The notes below the pieces were generated by a model. The model saw only the letters and a program-made list of their open reading frames with translations. It did not search any database and was not told the DNA's origin. Below are positions 16,999 to 24,807 of a stretch of 64,000 bases of DNA, one piece after another (within the stretch, counting starts at the first letter, position 1; each line of letters opens with the position of its first letter). Position numbers and translations under genes: made by a program. Source of the DNA: Pseudactinotalea terrae (GTDB lineage Bacteria > Actinomycetota > Actinomycetes > Actinomycetales > Beutenbergiaceae); assembly GCF_009733845.1 (NCBI RefSeq), contig NZ_WNXZ01000003.1:124001-188000 (forward strand). Direction: 5' to 3'.

Positions 16999-18167
16999 GA
17001 GGAGGCCTCCGCGTTGTTCTGAGTGCCGAGCCACGCCGAGTGCAGGAGCATCGCGGCACTCATGGTGGGGGTGTCGGAGAGCCACTGCGATCGGAGTGCT
17101 ACCACGTCGACGAGGCTGGTGTCGACGCCGGTACCGTCCCACTCCCGCGCGAACGCCTGCGTGTAGCGACCCGAGTAGGCACGGTTGAACGCGCCCTTGG
17201 AGCCCCGTGTCAGCACCGAGGGGGGCAAGACATCCGCGAAGAGAGCCTTCATGACCGACGTCCGCCCGTTGTAGCCCCAGAATCCCCCTGCGCGAGCGAG
17301 CGCTGCGAGGAAGTCCGGATGGATCAGGGGGTTGATCGCCCTCACGTCATAGTCGCTCGCGACGATCCGCTGGTTGATGTCCATCGTGTGCCACACGCGC
17401 TTGCGCCCGACCCAGGCAATCGCGTCGGAGAACCGCAGCGGCTCGGTGGCTTCTGCTGCAGCCAGCATTCTTGAGTGACGGTTGGCGGCGTCGGGCAACA
17501 GCCACGACTGGAGCTCGGCCACGGGCAACTCGTGGCGCACCGCGGCGGCTCGCAGAGGTCGGGGTAGCAGCGCATCGCAGGCGCGCCGAAGGAGGGCGAG
17601 CGTCGGCGTTCGACGACGCCTGAGCAGCGTCAGCGGCGTGACGCGACGCGCCCCAAGAACCTCATCGCCGCCTTCACCCGTGAGCATGGAGCCGCCCCGC
17701 ATGTGCTGGTAGACCACGCCGTGGCTGTGCAGTGCGGGGGGAAACAGGACGCCGTGGCGCCGAATGCTGGCCTGTGCCGTCGGTCCGAGAAGATCGGTCT
17801 CGTCGTCGGTGAGGTCGAGCCGGATCCAGTCGCGCAGCCCCAGGTGACTGACGACGAGCTCTTGCCACTCGTTCTCGTCGGTGTCCGGGATGTGGGGATA
17901 GCGCCGGGTCACCGGGACCGGGTCTGCCAAGCCCTCGGCACGTGCGAGGGCAGTCGCTGCGGCCAGCACCGCCGACGAGTCACGACCGCCAGAGAAGGTG
18001 ACGTAGCAGGGGCCGTCGAGGAGCGCGGGTCGGATGACTCCGGCCAGTGCCTCGCGCGGCGACGTCGTCGTCGGCGCCCGCCGCTGATCGGGGACGAACC
18101 CGTGGGCCCAGCACGTCGCGACCTCGAAAGGGTCCGAACGCACGATCGCGTCCGCCAGCTGTGTCAT
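16995..18167 (-). CDS. Lasso peptide macrolactam synthetase (asparagine-synthetase-like), single domain
   Basis: The 390-residue protein has an ATP-pyrophosphatase loop SGGRDSSA at residues 59-66, then GEGGDEVLGARR and a C-terminal synthetase half. It should adenylate an Asp/Glu side chain of the core peptide and close it on the new N-terminal Gly. Usual lasso C proteins are near 600 residues with an N-terminal glutaminase-like domain. Here only about 55 residues precede the PP-loop, and the frame upstream of 18167 runs antisense through the precursor, so that domain is really absent. ATG 18167 has GGGGAA upstream. It overlaps B2. Confidence 0.85.
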   Translation of the reverse strand: MTQLADAIVRSDPFEVATCWAHGFVPDQRRAPTTTSPREALAGVIRPALLDGPCYVTFSGGRDSSAVLAAATALARAEGLADPVPVTRRYPHIPDTDENEWQELVVSHLGLRDWIRLDLTDDETDLLGPTAQASIRRHGVLFPPALHSHGVVYQHMRGGSMLTGEGGDEVLGARRVTPLTLLRRRRTPTLALLRRACDALLPRPLRAAAVRHELPVAELQSWLLPDAANRHSRMLAAAEATEPLRFSDAIAWVGRKRVWHTMDINQRIVASDYDVRAINPLIHPDFLAALARAGGFWGYNGRTSVMKALFADVLPPSVLTRGSKGAFNRAYSGRYTQAFAREWDGTGVDTSLVDVVALRSQWLSDTPTMSAAMLLHSAWLGTQNNAEASS

Positions 18168-18200
18168 GTCAAGATTCCCCGAACTTGTGCTAGAACGCAC

Positions 18201-18241
18201 TCGTGGGGGTTCATCGAACAACGTTCGATGAACCCCCACGA
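18201..18241 (-). terminator. Perfect 19-bp hairpin between precursor and cyclase genes
   Basis: Arms 18201-18219 and 18223-18241 are perfectly complementary with a three-base loop, starting 11 bases after the precursor stop. It is an intra-operon attenuator: partial termination or 3'-end protection would give more precursor mRNA than enzyme mRNA, as is common in RiPP operons. No long U-run follows on the minus strand. Confidence 0.8.
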
Positions 18242-18252
18242 TGTGCCTGACG

Positions 18253-18375
18253 TCACGACTCGATCGTGCCGTAGCGGATGAAGTAGAGCAGAGTGTCGTC
18301 GTTGCCCGCCCAGCCTTCGCCGAGCGTGAGGTCGCGGACCGAACCAACCTCGGTCATCGTGGGAGCCTCATACAT
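18253..18375 (-). CDS. Lasso peptide precursor, 40 residues
   Basis: The start ATG 18375 has a strong Shine-Dalgarno (AGGAGGTGA). The leader MYEAPTMTEVGSVRDLTL fits the RRE-recognised pattern YxxPx(L/M)xxxGxxxxxTx, with Y2, P5, M7, G11 and the penultimate T17. Cleavage after L18 gives a 22-residue core beginning GEGWAGNDD and ending RYGTIES. G1 can close on D8 (eight-residue ring) or D9 (nine). There is no Cys, so class II. The C-terminal Ser is the residue phosphorylated in paeninodin-type peptides. Hand-calculated monoisotopic mass of the macrolactam is about 2458.1. It sits between B1 and the cyclase. Confidence 0.9.
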   Translation of the reverse strand: MYEAPTMTEVGSVRDLTLGEGWAGNDDTLLYFIRYGTIES

Positions 18376-18450
18376 AAGTGTTCACCTCCTCTTGACGGTT
18401 GCAGTGTGCACCGGCATGTACCGGAATACGGGCGCCGTGCTGGCTCGTCA

Positions 18451-18711
18451 TCACTGACCGACCAGCAGGCCGCGTGCGGAGAGATCGTCGAGAAAGGCCG
18501 CTACGTCACGCTGGGCGGTCGCGCTGTCGACCTCGAAAGTCGTCGCGAGAGCTCGTGCGAGGTCGTCTGGAGTCCGCTCCTCGACCAGCAGCTTGAGCAT
18601 GGCAGTCCCGGTGGCATTCGTCGTGAGGTACTTCGACGTCTTCAGGTCGAGCACAACCATCTCGCCGTCGATCTCCCGCCAAGAGACCTCACTCTGACGC
18701 AGCTTCACCAT
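18451..18711 (-). CDS. Lasso peptide B1 protein, PqqD-like RiPP recognition element
   Basis: The 86-residue protein MVKLRQSEVSWREIDGEMVV onward is a stand-alone PqqD-like RRE. It has a three-stranded N-terminal sheet (VVLDLKTSKYLTTNATG), then helices with LARALATTFEVDSATAQRDV and FLDDLSARGLLV. The domain binds the precursor leader and delivers it to B2. It lies upstream of the precursor, the reverse of the frequent A-C-B1-B2 order. A CACTAT hexamer on the minus strand at 18758-18763 could be its -10 element. The longer upstream frame lacks family character. Confidence 0.88.
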   Translation of the reverse strand: MVKLRQSEVSWREIDGEMVVLDLKTSKYLTTNATGTAMLKLLVEERTPDDLARALATTFEVDSATAQRDVAAFLDDLSARGLLVGQ

Positions 18712-18830
18712 GTCTAGCCCCCGAACTCTGTTGTTCTCGGCCGGTGCCGATGCGGCAATAGTGTCGGCAGCGGTAGGGCGCTGGTCGGGCGCGCAAGGGT
18801 GATCGCGGGGTGCGCACCCGGGGTGTTCGG

Positions 18831-18849
18831 CCTCACCCCAAGGGTGAGG
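18831..18849 (-). terminator. Short hairpin downstream of the glycosyltransferase gene
   Basis: CCTCACCC (18831-18838) and GGGTGAGG (18842-18849) pair around a three-base loop, ten bases after the GT2 stop. It probably separates the GT2 transcript from the lasso operon. No T-run is visible. Confidence 0.55.
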
Positions 18850-18858
18850 TCCCACCGG

Positions 18859-19689
18859 TCATGAGCGACTGCTCTCGTCCCGGTGCCAGCGAGTGTCGCC
18901 ACGGCGCACGGCGGCGGCCGCGCCTACGCGTGCGAGCACCCCCGTGATCGCGAAGACGAGCACGCCGGGCAGGAGCCTGGGCGATCGCCCCGCGAGCCTG
19001 ATGAGGAAGCCGAGCGAGGCGCCGGAGCCCCGCAGCTGCGGCCGGTCGGACGAGGAGGCGAGCCGTGCGTTGCCCGTGGCGGCACGGACCCGACGGCGCA
19101 GCAGGTCGCGGTAGGTCTTCGGAGGACGGATCACCGCGGCCGTGCCCTCCACCACGACCCGTTCCTGCGGTGCGAAGCTCATCGCGATCAGGAGGTCGTC
19201 GGACATCACGTCGCGCCACCCTCGCAGCCGCTCGTGGCCGACCTCGTCGACGCAGATCACGCCGCGACCGTAGAGCTCGTCGCGGACCCCGGGCAGCTGC
19301 TGCCAGATCCGGTAGTAGAGGCGCACGAGCGTGGCGACGCCGGTCATCGGGAAGGACCGTCGTGGCCCGGCAGCGTGGACCTCGGCGCCCAGCGCGCCGG
19401 CCAGCCGGACGACGTCGTCGTAGGTGATCACGACATCGCCGTCGACGTACAGGCGAGGGAACCCCGAGATCGACCGGTCGCCGAGCGCCAGCGCCTGGAT
19501 CTTGGACGGGACGGGCGTCTCGATCACGTGTACATCGTGGCTGCGGGCGATGGCAGCGGTGCCGTCGGTACACCCGTTGGCGACGACGACGACCTCGAGC
19601 GCCTCGCTGTCGACTGGTGCTTGCAGGGCAGCAAGAAGACGTGGGAGGCCGTTCTCCTCGTTGTGCGCTGGGACGACGACGCCTATCAC
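18859..19689 (-). CDS. Glycosyltransferase family 2
   Basis: The 276-residue protein has a GTG start at 19689. GT-A motifs are IGVVVPAHNEENGLPRLL, VVVVANGCTDGT and LYVDGDVVI, the last carrying the metal-binding acidic residues. The C-terminus has a hydrophobic, possibly membrane-associated segment (LLPGVLVFAITGVLARVGAAAAV). It lies 147 bases upstream of the lasso B1 gene behind a hairpin. It more likely belongs to the glycan locus than to peptide tailoring, although a role in glycosylating the lasso peptide cannot be excluded. Confidence 0.83.
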   Translation of the reverse strand: MIGVVVPAHNEENGLPRLLAALQAPVDSEALEVVVVANGCTDGTAAIARSHDVHVIETPVPSKIQALALGDRSISGFPRLYVDGDVVITYDDVVRLAGALGAEVHAAGPRRSFPMTGVATLVRLYYRIWQQLPGVRDELYGRGVICVDEVGHERLRGWRDVMSDDLLIAMSFAPQERVVVEGTAAVIRPPKTYRDLLRRRVRAATGNARLASSSDRPQLRGSGASLGFLIRLAGRSPRLLPGVLVFAITGVLARVGAAAAVRRGDTRWHRDESSRS

Positions 19690-19941
19690 CGTCTCAGTAT
19701 CGGGGGTCCGGGTCAGGCGCCGCTACGCGGGGTCGCGCACACAGCCCGCGCCTCACCCTGACTCACCCCAGCGTGGTTCTGACACCACCCTCGCGTCACC
19801 AGTGACCCAGGATGGGCGCGCTCTTATCTTTGAGGTGGCCAGTCGGGAACCAAGGGGAGCCACGTGAGCAACGCAATGACGTCGCGGGCAGATCTGCCTG
19901 CGGGTGCGCGCGAGCAGTCTGCCGCGGCGCACAGGCGGATG
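19690..19941. other. Intergenic region with a promoter-like site and a possible gene remnant
   Basis: Between the GT2 start and the ACP stop lies a plus-strand TATCTT at about 19827-19832. It is followed by AAGGGGAG and a GTG at 19864 (VSNAMTSRADLPAG), which looks like a real promoter and start. However, after about 25 codons the frame runs antisense through the ACP gene. It may be the 5' stub of a lost gene. A GTCAC/GTGAC dyad is at 19795-19806. Confidence 0.3.
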
Positions 19942-20202
19942 TCAGGCCGCTGCGGAACGCTTCCGCACCACGAACTGCGTCAGGTTCTCGATGCTGTCCA
20001 GATTCGCCGGAACGGTCTCGTCGTCAGCGACCTTCACATCCAGATCGGTCTCGAGGAAGTCCACCAGCTCAAGCACCCCGGTCGAGTCGACGACTCCGGC
20101 GGCGAGCAGCGAGTCGGCGTCGTCGGGCAGTCGCGCAGAATCGCCGAAGAGGAAGTTCCGCACCACGAATTCCCGAACCTGGTTCCGAACCTGGTCTTCC
20201 AT
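19942..20202 (-). CDS. Acyl carrier protein
   Basis: This is an 86-residue carrier protein, counted from ATG 20202, which has GAGCGAGGG just upstream; an in-frame start nine codons earlier is possible. The phosphopantetheine site is Ser40 in AAGVVDSTGVLELVDFLE, and the acidic helix II/III region (LDVKVADDE) is typical. It is divergent from an acyl-AMP ligase and close to an additional holo-ACP synthase, so it is probably a pathway-specific carrier loaded by that ligase, not the fatty-acid-synthesis ACP. Confidence 0.88.
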   Translation of the reverse strand: MEDQVRNQVREFVVRNFLFGDSARLPDDADSLLAAGVVDSTGVLELVDFLETDLDVKVADDETVPANLDSIENLTQFVVRKRSAAA

Positions 20203-20309
20203 GTCGCCCTCGCTCAAGGTCACGTGCATCTCGGTGATGCGGCGTCACCATACAGGCGCCGTGATAGCGGCCGCAAAGCCGACAACCCTTCCGCCGAGAA
20301 AGGGACGCC

Positions 20310-21854
20310 ATGCCGTCGACAGATATGAGTACGGCGGAGTTTCTGCTCGCTGAAGGACGACCCGACGATATCGCTGTCATCGATCGGACAGGGCACCACA
20401 GCTACGCAGAGCTTCGCGACCAGGTGGCGCTGCTCTCGCACGATATCGGTGAGTGGGGTCTCGAGCCCGGATCGCGGATCGGACTGCTCAGCAGGAACTC
20501 CCTCTTCTGGGCGGCGGCCTACCTCGCCATTCTGGGCTCGGGCCACGTCGCGGTCCCGTTCGCCACCGGTCTGACACCCCAGGATGTCGCGAGCAAGGCG
20601 GCGTTCGTCGGTTGCGACTCCTTCCTCGTGGACCGTGCCCTGACCCGGCGATTCGAGCCGGCGCTCGCGCACGCCCGTCAGGTGCGTGACGACGCGGTGC
20701 AGGTCTCCCCGCAAGATGCACGCCCCTGGCGGCCCGCGGCCGTCGATCCCGATGCCGATGCGGTGCTCGTCTTCACGTCGGGGACCACCTCGGCGCCGCG
20801 TGCCGTTCGCGTGACCCATCGCAACATCCAGGCCAACACCGACTCGATCATCAGCTACCTCGACCTGCGTCGAGACGACCGCATGCTCGTGGTGCTGCCC
20901 TTCTCGTACTGCTTCGGCGCCTCGCTGCTGCACACGCACCTGCGGGTCGGTGCCAGCGTCTCGCTCAGCGACAGCCTGGCCTATCCCGAGACCGTGATCG
21001 AGGCGATCGACCGGGATGCGTGCACGGGGTTCGCGGGCGTGCCTTCTTCGTATCAGCTGCTGCTGAGGGCGAGCTCCTTTGCCTCCAGGGCGCTGCCGTC
21101 CCTCAGGCACCTGCAGCAGGCAGGCGGCCGGCTGCCGCAGCCCCAGATCGACCAGATCGTAGCCGCTCAGCCTCACGCGCGGCTCTTCGTGATGTACGGG
21201 CAGACCGAGGCCACGGCCAGGCTGTCCTACCTCCCGCCTGAGCTGCTGCGCGAGCGGCAGGGATCGATCGGGAAGGGGGTGCCGGGGGTGACGCTCGGGG
21301 TGCTGGATGCTGACGGGGTCGAGGTGGACGCGGGCGTGGTCGGTCAGATCGTCGCCAGCGGTGCCAGCATTGCCAAGGGGTACTGGGACGATCCTCAGGG
21401 CACCAGCGAGAAGTTCGTCGCCGGCACCCTGCGGACCGGCGACCTGGGTCGTGTCGACGAGGACGGATTCATCTACGTCGTCGACCGCCAGGACGACTTC
21501 ATCAAGTCGTGGGGCTTCCGCATCTCGAGCCACGAGATCGAAGACGCGGTGCTCGAGCTCAGCGGTGTCGCGGCCGCGGCTGTCGTCGGTCGCCCTGACG
21601 ATGAAGCGGGGGAGGCGATCGTGGCCTACTACACCGTGAAGGACGGCGAGGTCGTCACAGCTGTCGATGTCCTCACCCACTGCCGATCGACGCTGGCGCG
21701 GCACCAGGTCCCGCATGAGGCTCACGAGGTGGCGGAGCTGCCGACCAATCAGAACGGCAAGGTCGTCAAGTCCACCCTTCGTCAGTGGGCCGCGCGAGGC
21801 GTGAACCAGGCTGCAGACCCCGAGAAAGAGGAGACACTATGCGCACCCGGCTGA
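20310..21854 (+). CDS. AMP-dependent acyl/aminoacyl synthetase (ligase)
   Basis: This 514-residue member of the acyl-CoA synthetase/adenylation superfamily has the core motifs FTSGTTSAPRAVRVTH (A3), YGQTEATARLSYLPPE (A5), TGDLGRVDEDGFIYVVDRQD (A7/A8) and NQNGKVVKSTLRQW with the late catalytic Lys (A10). It should adenylate a carboxylic acid and pass it to CoA or, given the divergent neighbour, to the ACP. In glycan loci such ligases supply acyl or aminoacyl groups for sugar amidation. The substrate is not readable. Its 3' end overlaps the next gene by 16 bases. Confidence 0.9.
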   Translation: MPSTDMSTAEFLLAEGRPDDIAVIDRTGHHSYAELRDQVALLSHDIGEWGLEPGSRIGLLSRNSLFWAAAYLAILGSGHVAVPFATGLTPQDVASKAAFVGCDSFLVDRALTRRFEPALAHARQVRDDAVQVSPQDARPWRPAAVDPDADAVLVFTSGTTSAPRAVRVTHRNIQANTDSIISYLDLRRDDRMLVVLPFSYCFGASLLHTHLRVGASVSLSDSLAYPETVIEAIDRDACTGFAGVPSSYQLLLRASSFASRALPSLRHLQQAGGRLPQPQIDQIVAAQPHARLFVMYGQTEATARLSYLPPELLRERQGSIGKGVPGVTLGVLDADGVEVDAGVVGQIVASGASIAKGYWDDPQGTSEKFVAGTLRTGDLGRVDEDGFIYVVDRQDDFIKSWGFRISSHEIEDAVLELSGVAAAAVVGRPDDEAGEAIVAYYTVKDGEVVTAVDVLTHCRSTLARHQVPHEAHEVAELPTNQNGKVVKSTLRQWAARGVNQAADPEKEETLCAPG

Positions 21855-22675
21855 CCGTCGTAGCCGCTGTCCTCGTCATCGGCGCGCTCGTCGGGGGGTT
21901 CGCCTACGTCCGCACCGACAATCCGGAAGGAGTCCCGTACATGGGCGCCACGGTCAGCGCAGAGGACCTCGTCGAGCTGTCCGAGGCGAGGGTCTTCTTC
22001 GCGCACCAGTCGGTCGGCGGCAACGTGCTCGAAGGTGTGTCGGCGGTGTACGGCGAGCACGACCTCCCGGCCTTGCCCGTGGCAGAGATCGCTGCTGGCG
22101 ACGGGACCGGCGCGGGGATCTCCCACCTCCGGATCGGCACGAACGGAGATCCGCTCGGCAAGATCCAGGCGTTCGACGCCATGGTGCGGGGAGGTCTGGG
22201 AGACCAGATCGATGTGGCAGTTCTCAAGCTCTGCTACTCCGACATCCGGCAGGGGCACGACATCGACGAGGTCTTCGCTGCCTACCGAGACACGCTGGCA
22301 GCGCTGCAGCGCGACTACCCGGACGTCACGTTCGTGGCCGCGACCGTGCCGCTCAACGTCAAGCGCGACACGGTGGCGACCCTGAAGGGTTGGCTCGGCC
22401 GCGGTGACAAGTACGGCCCGGAGCACAACGTGCTGCGCGAGGAGCTCAACGCTCTGATTCGAGAGGAGTATGCGGGGCCTGGCCTGCTGTTCGATGTTGC
22501 TGCGATCGAGTCGACGGCCCCGGGCGGTGACAGGATCACCGGTCGGCACGACGGCAAGGTCTACTACGCGCTGGACAGAGCGTATGCCTCCGACCACGGG
22601 CACCTCAACGCCGTCGGTGCCCAAGCGGTGGCGGAAGGCTTCCTAGCGGTTCTCGCGGAGGCAGCCAGCAGGTGA
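21839..22675 (+). CDS. Membrane-anchored SGNH/GDSL-like protein
   Basis: The 278-residue protein starts at ATG 21839 after a GAGGAG site. One N-terminal helix (LTVVAAVLVIGALVGGFAYV) anchors or secretes it. Block I appears as FFAHQSVGGNVL, with Ser replacing the GDS serine context; a later SDHGHLNAVGAQAVAEGF segment provides the D-x-x-H dyad. This suggests an extracytoplasmic esterase or, like AlgJ/AlgX-type proteins, an acyltransferase acting on the polysaccharide. The placement between an acyl ligase and an AcpS supports acyl transfer, but that is inference. Confidence 0.68.
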   Translation: MRTRLTVVAAVLVIGALVGGFAYVRTDNPEGVPYMGATVSAEDLVELSEARVFFAHQSVGGNVLEGVSAVYGEHDLPALPVAEIAAGDGTGAGISHLRIGTNGDPLGKIQAFDAMVRGGLGDQIDVAVLKLCYSDIRQGHDIDEVFAAYRDTLAALQRDYPDVTFVAATVPLNVKRDTVATLKGWLGRGDKYGPEHNVLREELNALIREEYAGPGLLFDVAAIESTAPGGDRITGRHDGKVYYALDRAYASDHGHLNAVGAQAVAEGFLAVLAEAASR

Positions 22676-23115
22676 CCATGCACATATCCGGTATCGGTAC
22701 CGATCTCGTGGCCACACGGAGGTTCGACCGTCTGATCCAACGAGGCGGGCGTGGCTTCCTCGAGCGCTGGTTCACGACCAGCGAGGTCGAGTACTGCCTC
22801 GGGCGTCATCGACCGGGACAGCATGCGGCAGCCCGGTTCGCAGCGAAGGAAGCGGTCCTGAAGGCTCTCCGGCTGGCGGAGAACGCGCCACCGGTGTGGC
22901 GCGAGATCGAGGTCGTTCGCGATGCGCTCGGGCGGCCCGGCATCCGGTTGCACGGGACCATGCTGGCCGCAGCGGCTCGAGCAGGTGTGCGCGGGCTGGA
23001 GATCTCGATCTCGCACGACTCGGAGTACGCCACAGCCTCGGCGATCGCGTTCGGAGCGAACCAGGGCTCGGCCGCGACACCGCTACGCCCGGACCTGTCG
23101 GCAGGTCCAGCATGA
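22672..23115 (+). CDS. Second holo-[acyl-carrier-protein] synthase
   Basis: The 147-residue AcpS-type phosphopantetheinyl transferase moves 4'-phosphopantetheine from CoA to a carrier-protein serine. Motifs are SGIGTDLVATRRFDRL and RFAAKEAVLKAL, the Mg/CoA-binding pair, and ISISHDSEYATASAIA. GTG 22672 overlaps the preceding stop; ATG 22678 is an alternative. A housekeeping acpS is present at 54943, so this copy is presumably dedicated to the nearby ACP. The C-terminal tail (GSAATPLRPDLSAGPA) is an extra, unstructured extension. Confidence 0.9.
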   Translation: MTMHISGIGTDLVATRRFDRLIQRGGRGFLERWFTTSEVEYCLGRHRPGQHAAARFAAKEAVLKALRLAENAPPVWREIEVVRDALGRPGIRLHGTMLAAAARAGVRGLEISISHDSEYATASAIAFGANQGSAATPLRPDLSAGPA

Positions 23116-24029
23116 GCGAGCAGCGTGAGGAGGTGGAGATCGGGAGCGCGGGTGCCAGGCCACGAGTCTCGGTCATCATCCCCGTCCGCGACGACCCGCG
23201 CCTGACGGCCTGCCTCGAGGCGCTGTCCCACCAGAGCTATCCGGCCGAGCTGGTGGAGATCATCGTGGCCGACAACGGCAGCACGTCACCGGTTGCCGAG
23301 CTGCTCGACTCGTTCCCGATGGTCCACCTCGTCGAGGAACCTGCAGGCGGTTCGTACGCTGCCCGCAACGCCGCCGTCGCGCAGAGCACCGGCGAGGTGC
23401 TCGCCTTCACCGACTCGGACTGCCTCCCGGACGAGTCGTGGCTCGAGGAGTCCGTCGCGGCGCTCGCCGGCGGCGCTGACATCGTCGCCGGCCACGTCAC
23501 CGTCTATGCGCGAGACGACCGCCGCCCCCACCCGGTCGAGGCCTATGAGCTGGTCCACGCCTTCCCGCAGGAGATATACGCCCAGCGGGGCGGTGGGTCG
23601 GTCACCGCCAACATGGTCACCACCAGAGCCGCGTTCGAGGCAGCCGGACCCTTCCGCTCCGAGCTCTACTCCGGGGCCGACATCGAGTGGTCGCAGCGAG
23701 CGAACTCGATGGGTATGCAGACGGCGTACTCGGGCGCAGCCGTCGTGCGGCACCCCGCACGGGATTCCTACCAGGCGCTCAGCAAGAAGCTCGAACGCGT
23801 CCTCACCGGGCGCCACGAGCGGGATGTTCTCGACGGCGGACCAGCCGCTGCCCCGTGGCCCGGGCTGCGATCCCTGGTGCCGCCGCTGGGCGCGTTCCGC
23901 CGCGCAGGCGCGCGTGCGCTGCTCAGCCCGCGGGCACGCGCAGCCTTCGTCGTCGGCGAGTTCTATCACCGCTACGCCAGCGCACGGCAGGCTTTCGACC
24001 TCGCGCGCCGCACCCGGCGGCAGCGATGA
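23112..24029 (+). CDS. Glycosyltransferase family 2
   Basis: The 305-residue protein starts at ATG 23112, overlapping the AcpS stop (ATGA). GT2 motifs are VSVIIPVRDDPRLTACLEAL, IIVADNGSTSP, GGSYAARNAAV and AFTDSDCLPDESWL with the DxD. The later SGADIEWSQRANSMG segment is the usual acceptor-region ED motif. Coupling to the carrier-protein genes suggests that the sugar it adds is the one being acylated or amidated, but this is inference. Confidence 0.87.
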   Translation: MSEQREEVEIGSAGARPRVSVIIPVRDDPRLTACLEALSHQSYPAELVEIIVADNGSTSPVAELLDSFPMVHLVEEPAGGSYAARNAAVAQSTGEVLAFTDSDCLPDESWLEESVAALAGGADIVAGHVTVYARDDRRPHPVEAYELVHAFPQEIYAQRGGGSVTANMVTTRAAFEAAGPFRSELYSGADIEWSQRANSMGMQTAYSGAAVVRHPARDSYQALSKKLERVLTGRHERDVLDGGPAAAPWPGLRSLVPPLGAFRRAGARALLSPRARAAFVVGEFYHRYASARQAFDLARRTRRQR

Positions 24030-24044
24030 GCGCCATGATCCGGC

Positions 24045-24779
24045 ATGAGCAAGGAGCGCTCGAGTGACGTACTGGGCACGTGTGGAGACAAGGGGTGGTC
24101 GGCGATGAGCGTCGTGACGTCGATGAAGCGGAGTCTGGGCAACCTTCGGCGGAAGGTGCTGGTGCCGCAGGCGAGGCGCCTGGACCAACGGCCCGACCTC
24201 AAGCAGTTCGATATCGGCAAGTACTCATGGGGGCACCTCACCATCGCCAACAAGAGCCCGGGCTGCACCTTGACCGTGGGCCGGTACTGCTCCTTCGCCT
24301 TCGGGGTCGAGGTGTTCCTCGGTGGCGAGCACAGGGTGGACTACGTCACCACCTACCGGTTCGGGAAGTACCCGCCCTTCGACCAGTGGTACCGGCCGGC
24401 GTCGGACACGGCCGTGGCGCGTGGTGACATCACGATCGGCAACGACGTCTGGATCGGCCGCGGCGCGATGATCCTGTCCGGTGTGACGATCGGCGACGGG
24501 GTGATCGTCGGTGCCGGGAGCGTCGTCCGCCAGACGGCGCCGCCCTACGCGATCCTCGCGGGCAACCCCGCGCGCGTCGCGGGCTTCAGATTCCCCCCCG
24601 AGCAGATCGAGGCCCTGCTCCGGATCAAGTGGTGGGACTGGACCGAGGAGAAGATCGTGGCCGCGCTGGACCTCATGATGGCCGAGGACATCCAGCCGTT
24701 CATCGACACCTATGACACCGGGTCCGAGTCACGGGCGGATACAGGTGCGGGCCCCAACGAGCGTGACAGACCGTCGTAG
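24045..24779 (+). CDS. CatB-type hexapeptide O-acetyltransferase
   Basis: The 244-residue product has a left-handed beta-helix with the CatB/Vat-like order: [31 protein letters not shown] with the likely catalytic His, then [19 protein letters not shown] and [15 protein letters not shown]. It should transfer acetyl from acetyl-CoA to a sugar hydroxyl or amine. The start is uncertain: ATG 24045 gives the longest product, while ATG 24105 is preceded by GGAGACAAGGGG and would trim 20 residues with no loss of domain. The acidic C-terminal tail is variable. Confidence 0.83.
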   Translation: MSKERSSDVLGTCGDKGWSAMSVVTSMKRSLGNLRRKVLVPQARRLDQRPDLKQFDIGKYSWGHLTIANKSPGCTLTVGRYCSFAFGVEVFLGGEHRVDYVTTYRFGKYPPFDQWYRPASDTAVARGDITIGNDVWIGRGAMILSGVTIGDGVIVGAGSVVRQTAPPYAILAGNPARVAGFRFPPEQIEALLRIKWWDWTEEKIVAALDLMMAEDIQPFIDTYDTGSESRADTGAGPNERDRPS

Positions 24780-24807
24780 GGACGGCCGCTGAGTAGAACG
24801 GACCGCC

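Noticed and set aside
18168-18347. N-terminal extension of the lasso cyclase (possible glutaminase domain)
   Set aside because: It is only about 60 codons, runs through the hairpin and antisense precursor, and shows no glutaminase motif.
18376-18450. A second lasso precursor or a separate small gene between B1 and the precursor
   Set aside because: The 75 bases contain only the precursor ribosome-binding site and no other start with a leader motif.
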